Source: Pedobacter rhodius | GTDB lineage: Bacteria; Bacteroidota; Bacteroidia; Sphingobacteriales; Sphingobacteriaceae | DNA length: 64,000 nt | Assembly: GCF_027213645.1 (NCBI RefSeq) | Contig: NZ_JAPWGL010000005.1 | Location: 186,001 to 250,000, forward strand | Direction: 5' to 3' | Part shown: piece after piece, positions 47,291-55,519 of the stretch | Layout: each line of letters starts with the position of its first letter | How positions within the stretch are numbered: position 1 is the first letter of the stretch | Notes under the pieces: model-generated | What the model saw: the letters and a program-made list of their open reading frames with translations, nothing else | Databases searched by the model: none | What the model was told of the DNA's origin: nothing | Translations under genes and position numbers: made by a program

Positions 47291-48703
47291 ATGAAAATAG
47301 AACAAATATACACCGGTTGTTTGGCTGAAGCTGCATATTACATTGAAAGTAATGGCGAAGCGGCAATTATTGATCCGCTCAGGGAAATTTCAACTTATTT
47401 AAAGAAAGCGGAAAAGGCCGGAGCAACCATTAAGTATATTTTTGAAACGCATTTTCACGCTGATTTCGTTTCCGGTCATGTAGATCTGGCGGAAAAATCC
47501 GGTGCAGAAATTATCTATGGACCAACAGCCAGAACAGAATTTAAATCGCATATTGCTAAAGACGGCGAGCAATTTAAAATTGGTGATGTAACGATTACGG
47601 CGCTTCATACACCCGGACATACATTAGAATCAACAACTTATTTATTAACGGATGAAACCGGGAAGGATCACTGTATTTTCAGTGGTGATACACTTTTTAT
47701 AGGAGATGTGGGTCGCCCTGATTTAGCGCAAAAGGGGCATTTAACGAAAGAGGATTTAGCAGGAATGCTTTACGATTCATTAAATGATAAAATTAAACCT
47801 CTGGCTGATGATGTGATTGTTTATCCTGCTCATGGTGCGGGTTCCGCTTGCGGAAAAAGCATGAGTAAAGAGACTTTTGATACCTTAGGCCATCAAAAAG
47901 AAGTTAACTACGCTTTAAAAGCACAAACTAAAGAACAATTTATAGCTGAAGTTACAGATGGTATTATGCCGCCACCACAATATTTTGCGAAGAACGCAGC
48001 AATTAATAAGGGCGATATTAACAGTATCGATGAGGTTTATAAAAAAGGATTAATTGCATTGACACCTCATGAATTTGAGCAGATGGCGAATCAAACCGGT
48101 GCAATAATGCTTGATACCAGAGACCCTCAGCTTTTTGCGAAAGGTTTTATCCCCAACGCCGTTAATATTGGTTTAAACGGTCAGTTTGCGCCCTGGGTGG
48201 GTGCCCTGATAACAGATTTGGAACAGCCAATTCTGTTGATAACTGATAAAGGAAAAGAACAGGAAACCATTACCAGATTAACACGGGTTGGTTACGATAA
48301 TACAATTGGTTACCTGGATGGCGGTTTCGAAAGGTGGACAGATGCAGGAAAAGAAATCGATACAATTGAATCTATCTCTGCGGAAGCTTTTGAGCAGGCA
48401 TCGAATGAACATGAGGTAATTGCTTTAGATGTGCGAAAACCAGGTGAATATGAATCGGAACATTTAGACTTCACCTTAAGCCGCCCATTGGATTTTATTA
48501 ATGACTGGACTGGTGAAATTAATCCAAAAGCTACATATTATATTCACTGCGCAGGTGGTTATCGCTCCATGATTGCAGCTTCAATTTTAAAATCCAGAGG
48601 TGTAGAAAATGTTATCGATGTTGCCGGCGGATATGGTGCAATAAAAAACACCGGTTTAAAAAGAACCGATTTCGCTTGCCCAAGTAAGGCAATGAAAGTT
48701 TAA
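47291..48703 (+). CDS. Persulfide dioxygenase-rhodanese fusion (CstB-like)
   Basis: The 470-residue protein has an ETHE1-like metallo-beta-lactamase domain (residues 1-230) with the iron ligands FETHFHADFVSGH, HTPGHTLEST and FSGDTLFIGDVGRPDL. Two rhodanese modules follow: the first (~265-355, IMLDTRDPQLF) has no catalytic Cys, and the second (~375-465) has it in HCAGGYRSM. This dioxygenase, inactive rhodanese, active rhodanese order is that of Staphylococcus CstB, which oxidises thiol persulfides to sulfite and makes thiosulfate. It should detoxify sulfide-derived persulfides in the cytoplasm. A YpdA-type gene follows. Its last ten codons are repeated downstream. Confidence 0.9.
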   Translation: MKIEQIYTGCLAEAAYYIESNGEAAIIDPLREISTYLKKAEKAGATIKYIFETHFHADFVSGHVDLAEKSGAEIIYGPTARTEFKSHIAKDGEQFKIGDVTITALHTPGHTLESTTYLLTDETGKDHCIFSGDTLFIGDVGRPDLAQKGHLTKEDLAGMLYDSLNDKIKPLADDVIVYPAHGAGSACGKSMSKETFDTLGHQKEVNYALKAQTKEQFIAEVTDGIMPPPQYFAKNAAINKGDINSIDEVYKKGLIALTPHEFEQMANQTGAIMLDTRDPQLFAKGFIPNAVNIGLNGQFAPWVGALITDLEQPILLITDKGKEQETITRLTRVGYDNTIGYLDGGFERWTDAGKEIDTIESISAEAFEQASNEHEVIALDVRKPGEYESEHLDFTLSRPLDFINDWTGEINPKATYYIHCAGGYRSMIAASILKSRGVENVIDVAGGYGAIKNTGLKRTDFACPSKAMKV

Positions 48704-48990
48704 TTTAGTTATTTTAACCACCTAAGAAACCTTCGAACAACCGAGGTTAAAGCGTCTGATTTACGCATCAAACTAAGGTGATTTTAAACGTCTAAGGTGG
48801 TAGTTTTATAATATTAAATTCAAAATCATTTTCGCTTGCCCAGGTAAGGAAATGAAAGTTTAATTTAGTTATTTAAGCACCTTAGAACCGAGTTTAAAGC
48901 GTCTGATTTACGCATCAAACTAAGGTGATTTTAAACGTCTAAGATGGTAATTTTATAATATTAAATTCAAAATCATTTTCACTTACACAG
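48671..48990. repeat. Tandem duplication of the 3' end of the CstB-like gene with its downstream spacer
   Basis: Copy 1 is 48671-48830 and copy 2 is 48831-48977. Each starts TTCGCTTGCCCA and runs through the stop codon and about 120 bases of spacer with GCGTCTGATTTACGCATCAA and CTAAGGTGATTTTAAACG. Copy 2 would read FACPGKEMKV where the gene ends FACPSKAMKV. A degraded third start lies at 48978. The word TCTAAGGTGG closes each copy. Confidence 0.85.
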
Positions 48991-49025
48991 AAAACTTATA
49001 TATCTAAGGTGGTAAACATTTTATA

Positions 49026-49994
49026 ATGTCAAAAACTCAAAATCATTACGACGTATTAATTATCGGTGCTGGTCCTATCGGTATGGCTTGTGCCATCGAA
49101 GCGCAGAAAGCAAACTTAAGCTATGTGATTGTAGAAAAAGGCGCTTTAGTAAACAGCCTCTTCAATTACCCGGTATTCATGACATTTTTTTCTACTTCTC
49201 AGAAATTAGAAATCGGTCGTGTTCCGTTTGTAACGATTAGTCCGAAGCCCAACCGGAACGAGGCAGTAGAATATTATCGTCGTGTTGCAGAAAAATTCGA
49301 GTTAAACATTCATCTTTTTGAAACCGTAAACCAGGTTGTAAAGAATGAGCAAGGTGTTTTTGAAATCACGACTTCTAAAACCATTTATACTTCAGGAAAT
49401 GTAATTGTAGCAACAGGTTTTTACGATGTTCCTTTGTTAATGAATGTTCCTGGCGAGGATTTACCGAAAGTTACACACTATTACAAAGACCCGCATTTAT
49501 ACGCCTTCCAAAATGTTGTTGTTGTTGGTGCTAATAATTCGGGCGTAGATGCCGCTCTCGAAACTTACCGAAAAGGCGCTAATGTTACCATGGTGGTTAG
49601 AAGCGGCGAACTTGGTCCGCATGTAAAATACTGGGTTCGACCCGACATTCAAAACCGCATAAAGGAAGGTGAAATTAAGGCACTTTTCAATTCTGAATTG
49701 CTTGAAATCAGGGAAGGGGAAGTTGATGTTAAAACGCCTGACGGTTTAATGACCATCCCAAATGATTTTGTTATCGCCATGACAGGCTATCAGCCTGATT
49801 TTTCGATGCTGAGAAAATTCGGTATAGATTTACCGGAAAGCCTTTGCCCCTTTTACAACGAAGAAACCATGGAAACCAATGTTAAAGGTTTGTATCTGGC
49901 AGGTGTAGTTTGCGGCGGTTTGGATACCCACAAACTTTTTATAGAAAACTCGAGGGTTCATGCAGAAATGATCGTGAAAAATATAGTGAGCTGA
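49026..49994 (+). CDS. ypdA: YpdA-family bacillithiol-disulfide reductase
   Basis: This 322-residue flavoprotein has an FAD-binding N-terminus (DVLIIGAGPIGMACAIEAQ) and a NADPH-binding second Rossmann (VVVVGANNSGVDAALE). It lacks the CxxC of thioredoxin reductases. VNSLFNYPVFMTFFSTSQKLEIG is characteristic of YpdA/Bdr, which reduces bacillithiol disulfide. It lies 320 bases after the CstB-like gene, so both may serve low-molecular-weight thiol and persulfide balance. Co-transcription across the repeat is possible but unproven. No bacillithiol synthesis gene is in the window. Confidence 0.88.
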   Translation: MSKTQNHYDVLIIGAGPIGMACAIEAQKANLSYVIVEKGALVNSLFNYPVFMTFFSTSQKLEIGRVPFVTISPKPNRNEAVEYYRRVAEKFELNIHLFETVNQVVKNEQGVFEITTSKTIYTSGNVIVATGFYDVPLLMNVPGEDLPKVTHYYKDPHLYAFQNVVVVGANNSGVDAALETYRKGANVTMVVRSGELGPHVKYWVRPDIQNRIKEGEIKALFNSELLEIREGEVDVKTPDGLMTIPNDFVIAMTGYQPDFSMLRKFGIDLPESLCPFYNEETMETNVKGLYLAGVVCGGLDTHKLFIENSRVHAEMIVKNIVS

Positions 49995-50013
49995 AAGTCT
50001 GGAGTTGAAAATC

Positions 50014-50060
50014 GTCATTTCGACTGAAGCACAGCGAATCTAGGCTGCGCTGGAAATGAC
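50014..50060. repeat. Short palindromic interspersed element
   Basis: GTCATTTCGACTGAAGC at the left and its partial inverse CTGCGCTGGAAATGAC at the right, a shorter relative of the 19047-19176 element, between convergent genes. Confidence 0.6.
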
Positions 50061-50095
50061 AGCCTTATTTATTTAATCCCGATCCAATATATTTT

Positions 50096-50914
50096 TTATT
50101 TCTTCTTCGGATATAAAACGCCAAAACCTTTATAAAGTGCCTGGTGCAAAATCGTTAGGTGGTTTTCTTCAGGAAGTGGTGAAAAATTAACTTCAATATT
50201 TTTATGCCTTTGTAAAATCTCAGCCAATTTTTTGGCATCGTTTTCCATTTGCTTGCCTTCTGTACCAACTGAAATATACACCTGCATTTCTTCGGCTGAT
50301 GGTTTTGTTAAATACTTAGGCGCTTCATTCAGAAGCGATTCATTATTCCACCATAAACTCGGACTAATAATCATATAATTTGTAAAAAGCAGCGGTTTTT
50401 TCAACAGGATTTCTGTTGCTAATAGGCCGCCAAGCGATTGACCGATAATTGTTTTGGAGGCATTGGCTTTATACGCCTTTTGAATAAAAGGTTGAAGTTC
50501 TTTCTCTATAAATAAAATAAAATTTTCTGATTTTCCGGTCGTTGGAAAGTCTTTTAAATCCTTTTGTATCGAAGTAGGGAAGGTGAAATCTCTTTTTCTG
50601 TCTACATTAGCTACACCAACTAAAATAGATTTTGGCATAGCTTCAATCATAGTCAAAAATTGAACTAACCCTGCAACATGCACAAAGTCTTCATTTGCAG
50701 AACCGTCTAAAAGATAAATTACCGGGTAAGATTTAGCAGAATCAGGAGAATAGCCTTCCGGCAGGTAAACGTTAAGTGTTCTGTTTTCTTTTAAAATTGA
50801 AGAATTGACGGTTTGAGTTTCGCCGAGTACAAAAGGCTTTGCTTGTTGGATATTTTGAGCAAAAGAATTAATTATTAAAAATAAATAAGTTGTTAGTAAG
50901 ACTATTTTTTTCAT
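50096..50914 (-). CDS. Exported alpha/beta-hydrolase esterase (enterochelin-esterase/EstA-like)
   Basis: The 272-residue protein starts with a signal peptide (MKKIVLLTTYLFLIINSFA-Q). The esterase-D/Fes-type fold is indicated by RTLNVYLPEGY, PVIYLLDG and the nucleophile Ser in IGQSLGGLLATEIL. The C-terminal His is in PEENHLTILHQALY. It may cleave acyl or siderophore esters in the periplasm; the substrate is not fixed. It follows the ZipA-domain lipoprotein by four bases on the same strand, so the two are probably one operon. Confidence 0.85.
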   Translation of the reverse strand: MKKIVLLTTYLFLIINSFAQNIQQAKPFVLGETQTVNSSILKENRTLNVYLPEGYSPDSAKSYPVIYLLDGSANEDFVHVAGLVQFLTMIEAMPKSILVGVANVDRKRDFTFPTSIQKDLKDFPTTGKSENFILFIEKELQPFIQKAYKANASKTIIGQSLGGLLATEILLKKPLLFTNYMIISPSLWWNNESLLNEAPKYLTKPSAEEMQVYISVGTEGKQMENDAKKLAEILQRHKNIEVNFSPLPEENHLTILHQALYKGFGVLYPKKK

Positions 50915-50918
50915 ATCG

Positions 50919-51989
50919 TCAAAAAGTATAAATGCGCATTGCAGATTCTGTACCAGGCTTTATTCCCTCTATATTCATTTCCTCAATTAAATTGACTATT
51001 TTTCTATAATTTTCTGTTTCATTTAAAGGTTTCCCTTCTGCGTTTAAAATTTCACCCCCAAGCCTACTTTTACAATACTTTGCTGCTTTTAGCATAGCCT
51101 TGTAAATATTCATTGGATCTCTGCTCGTTAATATGGAATACCCGAAATTTAAGTCTGAAGGATTCATTTCTCCACTTTTTATTTGTTCTGGCAAGAAATA
51201 TCCTGGAGTTGTAGATGTCCAAACTGAGAAATAAGGTTCATCATTATTCTTCCTCCAATGAAATAAATCACCATCGCCCCATTTTAAGCCTACACATAAC
51301 AAAGCATCCCACGCCTTCTTTCCGTCAAACTGAGATTTACTTTTTAATGAAATAATAAGCTCTTTATTGAAACGACGATTTAACGCGACTAGTTTTTTAC
51401 TTTTTTCAATTGCCTGATCAAATGTTTCAATATATTTGATGTTTACTTTATCATTAAGTGTCGTTAATTTTCTATTAAGTTCGTTTACATAATTTTGTAA
51501 TTTCTTTGCATCGAAGCTAGGATTCTCGTCATTGAAAACCTCTAAAAGATTTATAGCAATTTCAACCTGTTTGTATTCTTCTGATTTATCTCCTGATAAA
51601 GCGTAGGTCCACTGCTTATCATTTGCAGAATATCCATAGATTTCCGCTGCGGTAAAAGTGATTCTCCAGTTTTTATCAAAGAGCTCTTCTAAGTCTTTCT
51701 TTCGGAATGTATGGCCATTCTCAAACTTCAGCTCAATTATAAAATCTTTATTTGGATCGCCTTTTATTGTTGGTTTTAACTCCGATGTTTCAGAAACACT
51801 AAAATTTAGTTTCGGAAAATTTAATATGGTTGAAGAATCTTCAGATGGTTCAAAAAGGCCTAAATCCCTAATCCTTTCCTCACTTTCAGTTGCGGTAGTG
51901 TAATAAATACCATTTTCGTCAACATTTTTTTTTGGATTAGAACAACTGAGAAAGCCTAGTAAGGTAATTAAAAGGAAATTTTTTTTCAT
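50919..51989 (-). CDS. Exported lipoprotein with a ZipA C-terminal-like domain
   Basis: The 356-residue protein has a lipoprotein signal (LLGFLSCSNPKKN, Cys16). Residues 220-345 read like the ZipA FtsZ-binding domain: FDGKKAWDALLCVGLKWGD, DLFHWRK, FSVWTSTTPGYF, a DPMNIYKAMLKAAKYC helix, LGGEILNAEGKPLNE and YRKIVNLIEEM, in the family order. ZipA itself is an inner-membrane protein of gammaproteobacteria with this domain in the cytoplasm, whereas the signal here puts it outside. The N-terminal 200 residues are not recognised and include a predicted coiled region (NELNRKLTTLNDKVN). FtsZ binding is therefore unlikely. Confidence 0.7.
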   Translation of the reverse strand: MKKNFLLITLLGFLSCSNPKKNVDENGIYYTTATESEERIRDLGLFEPSEDSSTILNFPKLNFSVSETSELKPTIKGDPNKDFIIELKFENGHTFRKKDLEELFDKNWRITFTAAEIYGYSANDKQWTYALSGDKSEEYKQVEIAINLLEVFNDENPSFDAKKLQNYVNELNRKLTTLNDKVNIKYIETFDQAIEKSKKLVALNRRFNKELIISLKSKSQFDGKKAWDALLCVGLKWGDGDLFHWRKNNDEPYFSVWTSTTPGYFLPEQIKSGEMNPSDLNFGYSILTSRDPMNIYKAMLKAAKYCKSRLGGEILNAEGKPLNETENYRKIVNLIEEMNIEGIKPGTESAMRIYTF

Positions 51990-52005
51990 AGATATTAATT
52001 GAATA

Positions 52006-52998
52006 CTATTTCACCGGTATTTTCAAAACATTCCACACAAAATTATCAATTGCAGTTTCTACGCTTGGTAGATCCTTAGAGGTTATATAGGAACCTAAAA
52101 CATGGTTTTCGCCATTAGGAATGGCAATTTTTCTTTTTATATCCGCTGAGGTTCCCAGTTCATCGAACATTTTTAGCATAGCATCTACACGAACAACCGG
52201 ATCTTGTTCTGTTTCATTTTTGTAATAGTAAAGCATTAGCACAGGCTGTTTTACTTTTTTAAAAACACTTTTAATCATCGTACTTTCAACAAATTCCTGC
52301 AGCTCAACTAAAGATTCTATACGATAATTTGTATACCAGTACTTCTTATATTCGGCTGTTCGGCCATCTACTTTACGTTCTTCGCTGCCAAGCACTCTTC
52401 TTGCAATTTGTAAACCCCATGGATCATTCAATAACCAGGCATTTTTATCGTTTATGGCCACGTTTGGTGAAATTAAAATCAGGCTGTTAATTTCAGGATA
52501 AACTGTTGCAAGTTTTAGGGCAACGGTGCCGCCGGTTGATGTACCGATGATAATAACTTTTTTACCAAGCTTTTTGCCAATTGCATAGGCTTGCTTACTG
52601 GTTTCCCAAAGCTTATCGGCAGTAAAATATAGCATAGGTGCGATGGTGTCAATCCCATGGTCGGCAAGGCGGGGAAGGAACAGATTTGCCTTCAGCTTTT
52701 TTGCCAGATTGATGTGAACAGGGTTTCCTTCCATTTTTGATGCAGAAAAACCATGCAGATAAACAATTGCATATTCCGTTTGGTGATGCGATGAATCGGC
52801 CCATACAATTTCGGCCTCATTACCCGGTTTAATGTTATGTTCGCTTTCTATGGCGTTAATATAATTTTCGAGCGCTGCAAGATCCGGTACTTTAGTCAGC
52901 GACTCATTATAAACAGGCTTTTTAGGTTTCGGTCCGGCAAAGTAGGTGCCGATTAATAAAACAGAAAGACCTAATAGAATTTTATATCGTTTTTTCAA
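52006..52998 (-). CDS. Alpha/beta hydrolase, membrane-anchored or exported
   Basis: The 330-residue protein has one N-terminal hydrophobic segment (YKILLGLSVLLIGTYFAG), which may be an uncleaved anchor. The alpha/beta hydrolase core shows the oxyanion region YLHGFSASKMEGNP, the nucleophile in IIGTSTGGTVAL, and the His in PNGENHVLGSY. The acid is likely the Asp in DPVVRVDAM. It resembles carboxylesterase/lysophospholipase-type enzymes. It is the first gene of a three-gene minus-strand cluster with the ZipA-domain lipoprotein and the esterase. Confidence 0.82.
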   Translation of the reverse strand: MKKRYKILLGLSVLLIGTYFAGPKPKKPVYNESLTKVPDLAALENYINAIESEHNIKPGNEAEIVWADSSHHQTEYAIVYLHGFSASKMEGNPVHINLAKKLKANLFLPRLADHGIDTIAPMLYFTADKLWETSKQAYAIGKKLGKKVIIIGTSTGGTVALKLATVYPEINSLILISPNVAINDKNAWLLNDPWGLQIARRVLGSEERKVDGRTAEYKKYWYTNYRIESLVELQEFVESTMIKSVFKKVKQPVLMLYYYKNETEQDPVVRVDAMLKMFDELGTSADIKRKIAIPNGENHVLGSYITSKDLPSVETAIDNFVWNVLKIPVK

Positions 52999-53069
52999 TG
53001 CAATATTTTATTAAATGTAAACTTTTATAGGAAATTAACCTAAGTTTGCAATCAAAATTTTTCGACTTA

Positions 53070-54041
53070 ATGCCGGGAATCGAACAGATAAAAAAACCTA
53101 TAGCAGCTGACATTAAAGCGTTTGAAAAAACCTTTAAGGATTCTATGCACAGCGATGCGCCGCTGCTCGACAGGATTACCCATTACATCGTTAAGCAAAA
53201 AGGAAAACAAATGCGGCCGATGTTTGTGTTTTTCGCTGCACAGCTATGCGGTGGAATCACCGCATCCACACATCGCGGCGCAGCTTTGGTTGAACTTTTA
53301 CATACAGCGACACTGGTGCACGACGATGTAGTGGATAACGCTTATGAACGTCGTGGTTTTTTTTCCATCAATGCTTTATGGAAAAATAAAATTGCTGTTC
53401 TCGTAGGCGACTACTTATTGGCGAAAGGCTTATTGCTCTCTGTAAACAATAACGAGCATCGATTGTTACAAATTGTATCAGAAGCGGTAAAGCAAATGAG
53501 TGAAGGCGAATTGCTGCAGATCGAAAAAGTGCGGCGGATGGATATTTCCGAAGAATTATACTTCGATGTTATCCGCCAGAAAACAGCCTCCTTAATTGCA
53601 TCATGTTGTGCTGCAGGTGCTGCATCAGCAGGTGCTGATGATGAAACAATTGAGAAAATGCGTTTGTTTGGCGAAAAAGTTGGTATTGCTTTTCAAATAA
53701 AAGACGATACTTTCGACTTCGGGACTGATAATGTTGGTAAGCCTTTGGGTATTGATATAAAAGAGAAAAAAGTAACCCTGCCATTAATTTATGCCTTAAA
53801 TAGAGCAGAGAAACCTGAACGGAAAAGGATTATAAACCTGGTAAAAAACCATCAGGATGATTCGGCTAAAATTCAGGAAATTATAGATTTTGTAAATGCT
53901 AAAGAAGGCGTTTTGTATGCAAATCAAAAAATGCAGCAATACCAGGAAGATGCGTTTAATATATTACACCAATTTGAAGCAGGCGAAGCGAGAACAGGAT
54001 TAGAGCAACTCGTACTGTACACTACCGAACGTAAAAAATAA
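53070..54041 (+). CDS. Polyprenyl diphosphate synthase
   Basis: The 323-residue trans-isoprenyl diphosphate synthase starts at ATG 53070 (MPGIEQIKKPIAADI). An upstream TTG frame is not needed. The first Asp-rich motif is DDVVD in LVHDDVVDNAYERRG, and the second is DDTFD in QIKDDTFDFGTD, with GKQMRPMFVF before. It should make the polyprenyl chain of menaquinone or a similar carrier. Chain length cannot be set from sequence. Its stop overlaps the next ATG by one base. Confidence 0.93.
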   Translation: MPGIEQIKKPIAADIKAFEKTFKDSMHSDAPLLDRITHYIVKQKGKQMRPMFVFFAAQLCGGITASTHRGAALVELLHTATLVHDDVVDNAYERRGFFSINALWKNKIAVLVGDYLLAKGLLLSVNNNEHRLLQIVSEAVKQMSEGELLQIEKVRRMDISEELYFDVIRQKTASLIASCCAAGAASAGADDETIEKMRLFGEKVGIAFQIKDDTFDFGTDNVGKPLGIDIKEKKVTLPLIYALNRAEKPERKRIINLVKNHQDDSAKIQEIIDFVNAKEGVLYANQKMQQYQEDAFNILHQFEAGEARTGLEQLVLYTTERKK

Positions 54042-55087
54042 TGAGCAATGAGTTACTTTTCAGCATAGGTTTTCTTTTATTTATTACACTCATTCTTGCA
54101 CTTGATTTAGGTCTTTTCAGCAAGAAGGAACATGTGATAAGTCTGAAACAAGCCGGTATCATGAGTTTAATCATGGTTGCTTTTGCCATTGGTTTTTACT
54201 TTATATTGATTACCGAAGGACAAGAATTACATGGCATTAAAGATTTCGCTCATTTAAAAGAAATCGTAGCCAAACACCAGCATCATATTACCTTAATTCC
54301 GGATAATTTCGAGCAAAGTTTGGCTGTCTACAAGCAGAACCTCGGTTTAGAGTTTTTAACAGGATACGTTATCGAATACGCCCTTTCGGTTGATAATATA
54401 TTTGTTATCGTCTTAATATTCTCTGCCTTTGCGGTTGAAGAAAAATACTACCATCGTGTTTTATTTTGGGGTATTTTAGGTGCAATTCTGATGCGTTTCA
54501 TCTTCATTTTTGTGGGCGCTGCGTTGATAACCAAATTCGGATGGATACTTTATGTTTTCGGCGCTTTCCTGGTTTTTACAGGTGTCAAGATGTTCTTTAG
54601 CAAAGAAGACGATGATAAAATTGATCCGGAAAATCATCCCGTCGTTAAATGGGCATCAAAAATCTTTGCCATTCATCCTAAATACGAAGGCAAAAACTTC
54701 TTCGTGAAAATTAATGCAAAGCGTATGGTAACGCCTTTGTTCCTGGTTTTATTAATCGTAGAATTCACCGACTTGCTCTTTGCAGTAGATTCCATTCCGG
54801 CAATTTTTGCGGTCACTAAAGACCCGTATATCGTATTTTTTTCCAATATCTTTGCGATAATGGGCTTGCGTTCGATGTTCTTTTTACTGGTAAACATTAT
54901 CCATAAATTCCATTATTTAAAAACCGGTCTGGCATTTTTATTAACCTTTATCGGGGTTAAAATGCTCACACACGTTTATCTTGAAAAGTGGGGTTTCACC
55001 ACAGAACATTCATTAATCGTTATTTTGAGTATATTGGTTATCAGTATTGTAGCCTCGCTTATTTTTCCTAAGAAGACAGTTAAATAG
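54041..55087 (+). CDS. TerC/Alx-family integral membrane protein
   Basis: A 348-residue protein with about nine transmembrane segments. The two family repeats carry acidic motifs in membrane helices: EYALSVDNIFVIVLIF and VEFTDLLFAVDSIPAIF. TerC/Alx proteins are linked to metal handling, in particular manganese export, and tellurite resistance. The start overlaps the stop of the prenyl synthase (TAATG), implying coupled translation, but no shared pathway is obvious. Confidence 0.92.
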   Translation: MSNELLFSIGFLLFITLILALDLGLFSKKEHVISLKQAGIMSLIMVAFAIGFYFILITEGQELHGIKDFAHLKEIVAKHQHHITLIPDNFEQSLAVYKQNLGLEFLTGYVIEYALSVDNIFVIVLIFSAFAVEEKYYHRVLFWGILGAILMRFIFIFVGAALITKFGWILYVFGAFLVFTGVKMFFSKEDDDKIDPENHPVVKWASKIFAIHPKYEGKNFFVKINAKRMVTPLFLVLLIVEFTDLLFAVDSIPAIFAVTKDPYIVFFSNIFAIMGLRSMFFLLVNIIHKFHYLKTGLAFLLTFIGVKMLTHVYLEKWGFTTEHSLIVILSILVISIVASLIFPKKTVK

Positions 55088-55104
55088 AAAAATAAAATTC
55101 AATC

Positions 55105-55435
55105 GTACACAAACGCCGATTTCCGCAGATATTGTCCGGAATCATGTAATTTGCAATGGTTTTTTTTAGTACTCCAACTTTCTTAGGTGTCTAAGGTGGT
55201 GAAAAATTTTTAGCCCGCAGATAACGCCGATTTCCGCAGATATTTTCCGGAATCATGTAATTTGCAGCGGTTTTTTCTTAGTGCCTCCAGCTTTCTTAGG
55301 TGTCTAAGGTGGTGAAAAATTATATTGGCCCGCAGATAATGCTGATTTCCGCGGATATTTTTAGGAATCATGTAATTTGTAACGGTTTTTGTTAATACCT
55401 ACAATTTCCTAAGGTGTTCGAGTGATGAAAAATAT
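55105..55435. repeat. Three tandem ~113-bp repeats
   Basis: GCCGATTTCCGCAGATATT occurs at 55115 and 55226, and as GCTGATTTCCGCGGATATT at 55341 (spacing 111 and 115). Each copy goes on through GGAATCATGTAATTTG and ends with CTTTCTTAGGTGTCTAAGGTGG, the last copy being more diverged. The closing word TCTAAGGTGG is shared with 48671-48990. The M28 gene's promoter must lie in or after the third copy. Confidence 0.85.
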
Positions 55436-55519
55436 TTGAAAGGCAAAATATACGTTACAGCGCTTTCTCTTACTGAAAATTTTGTACTTTCATCGCATAA
55501 ATCAGTAAACCAGCACTTC

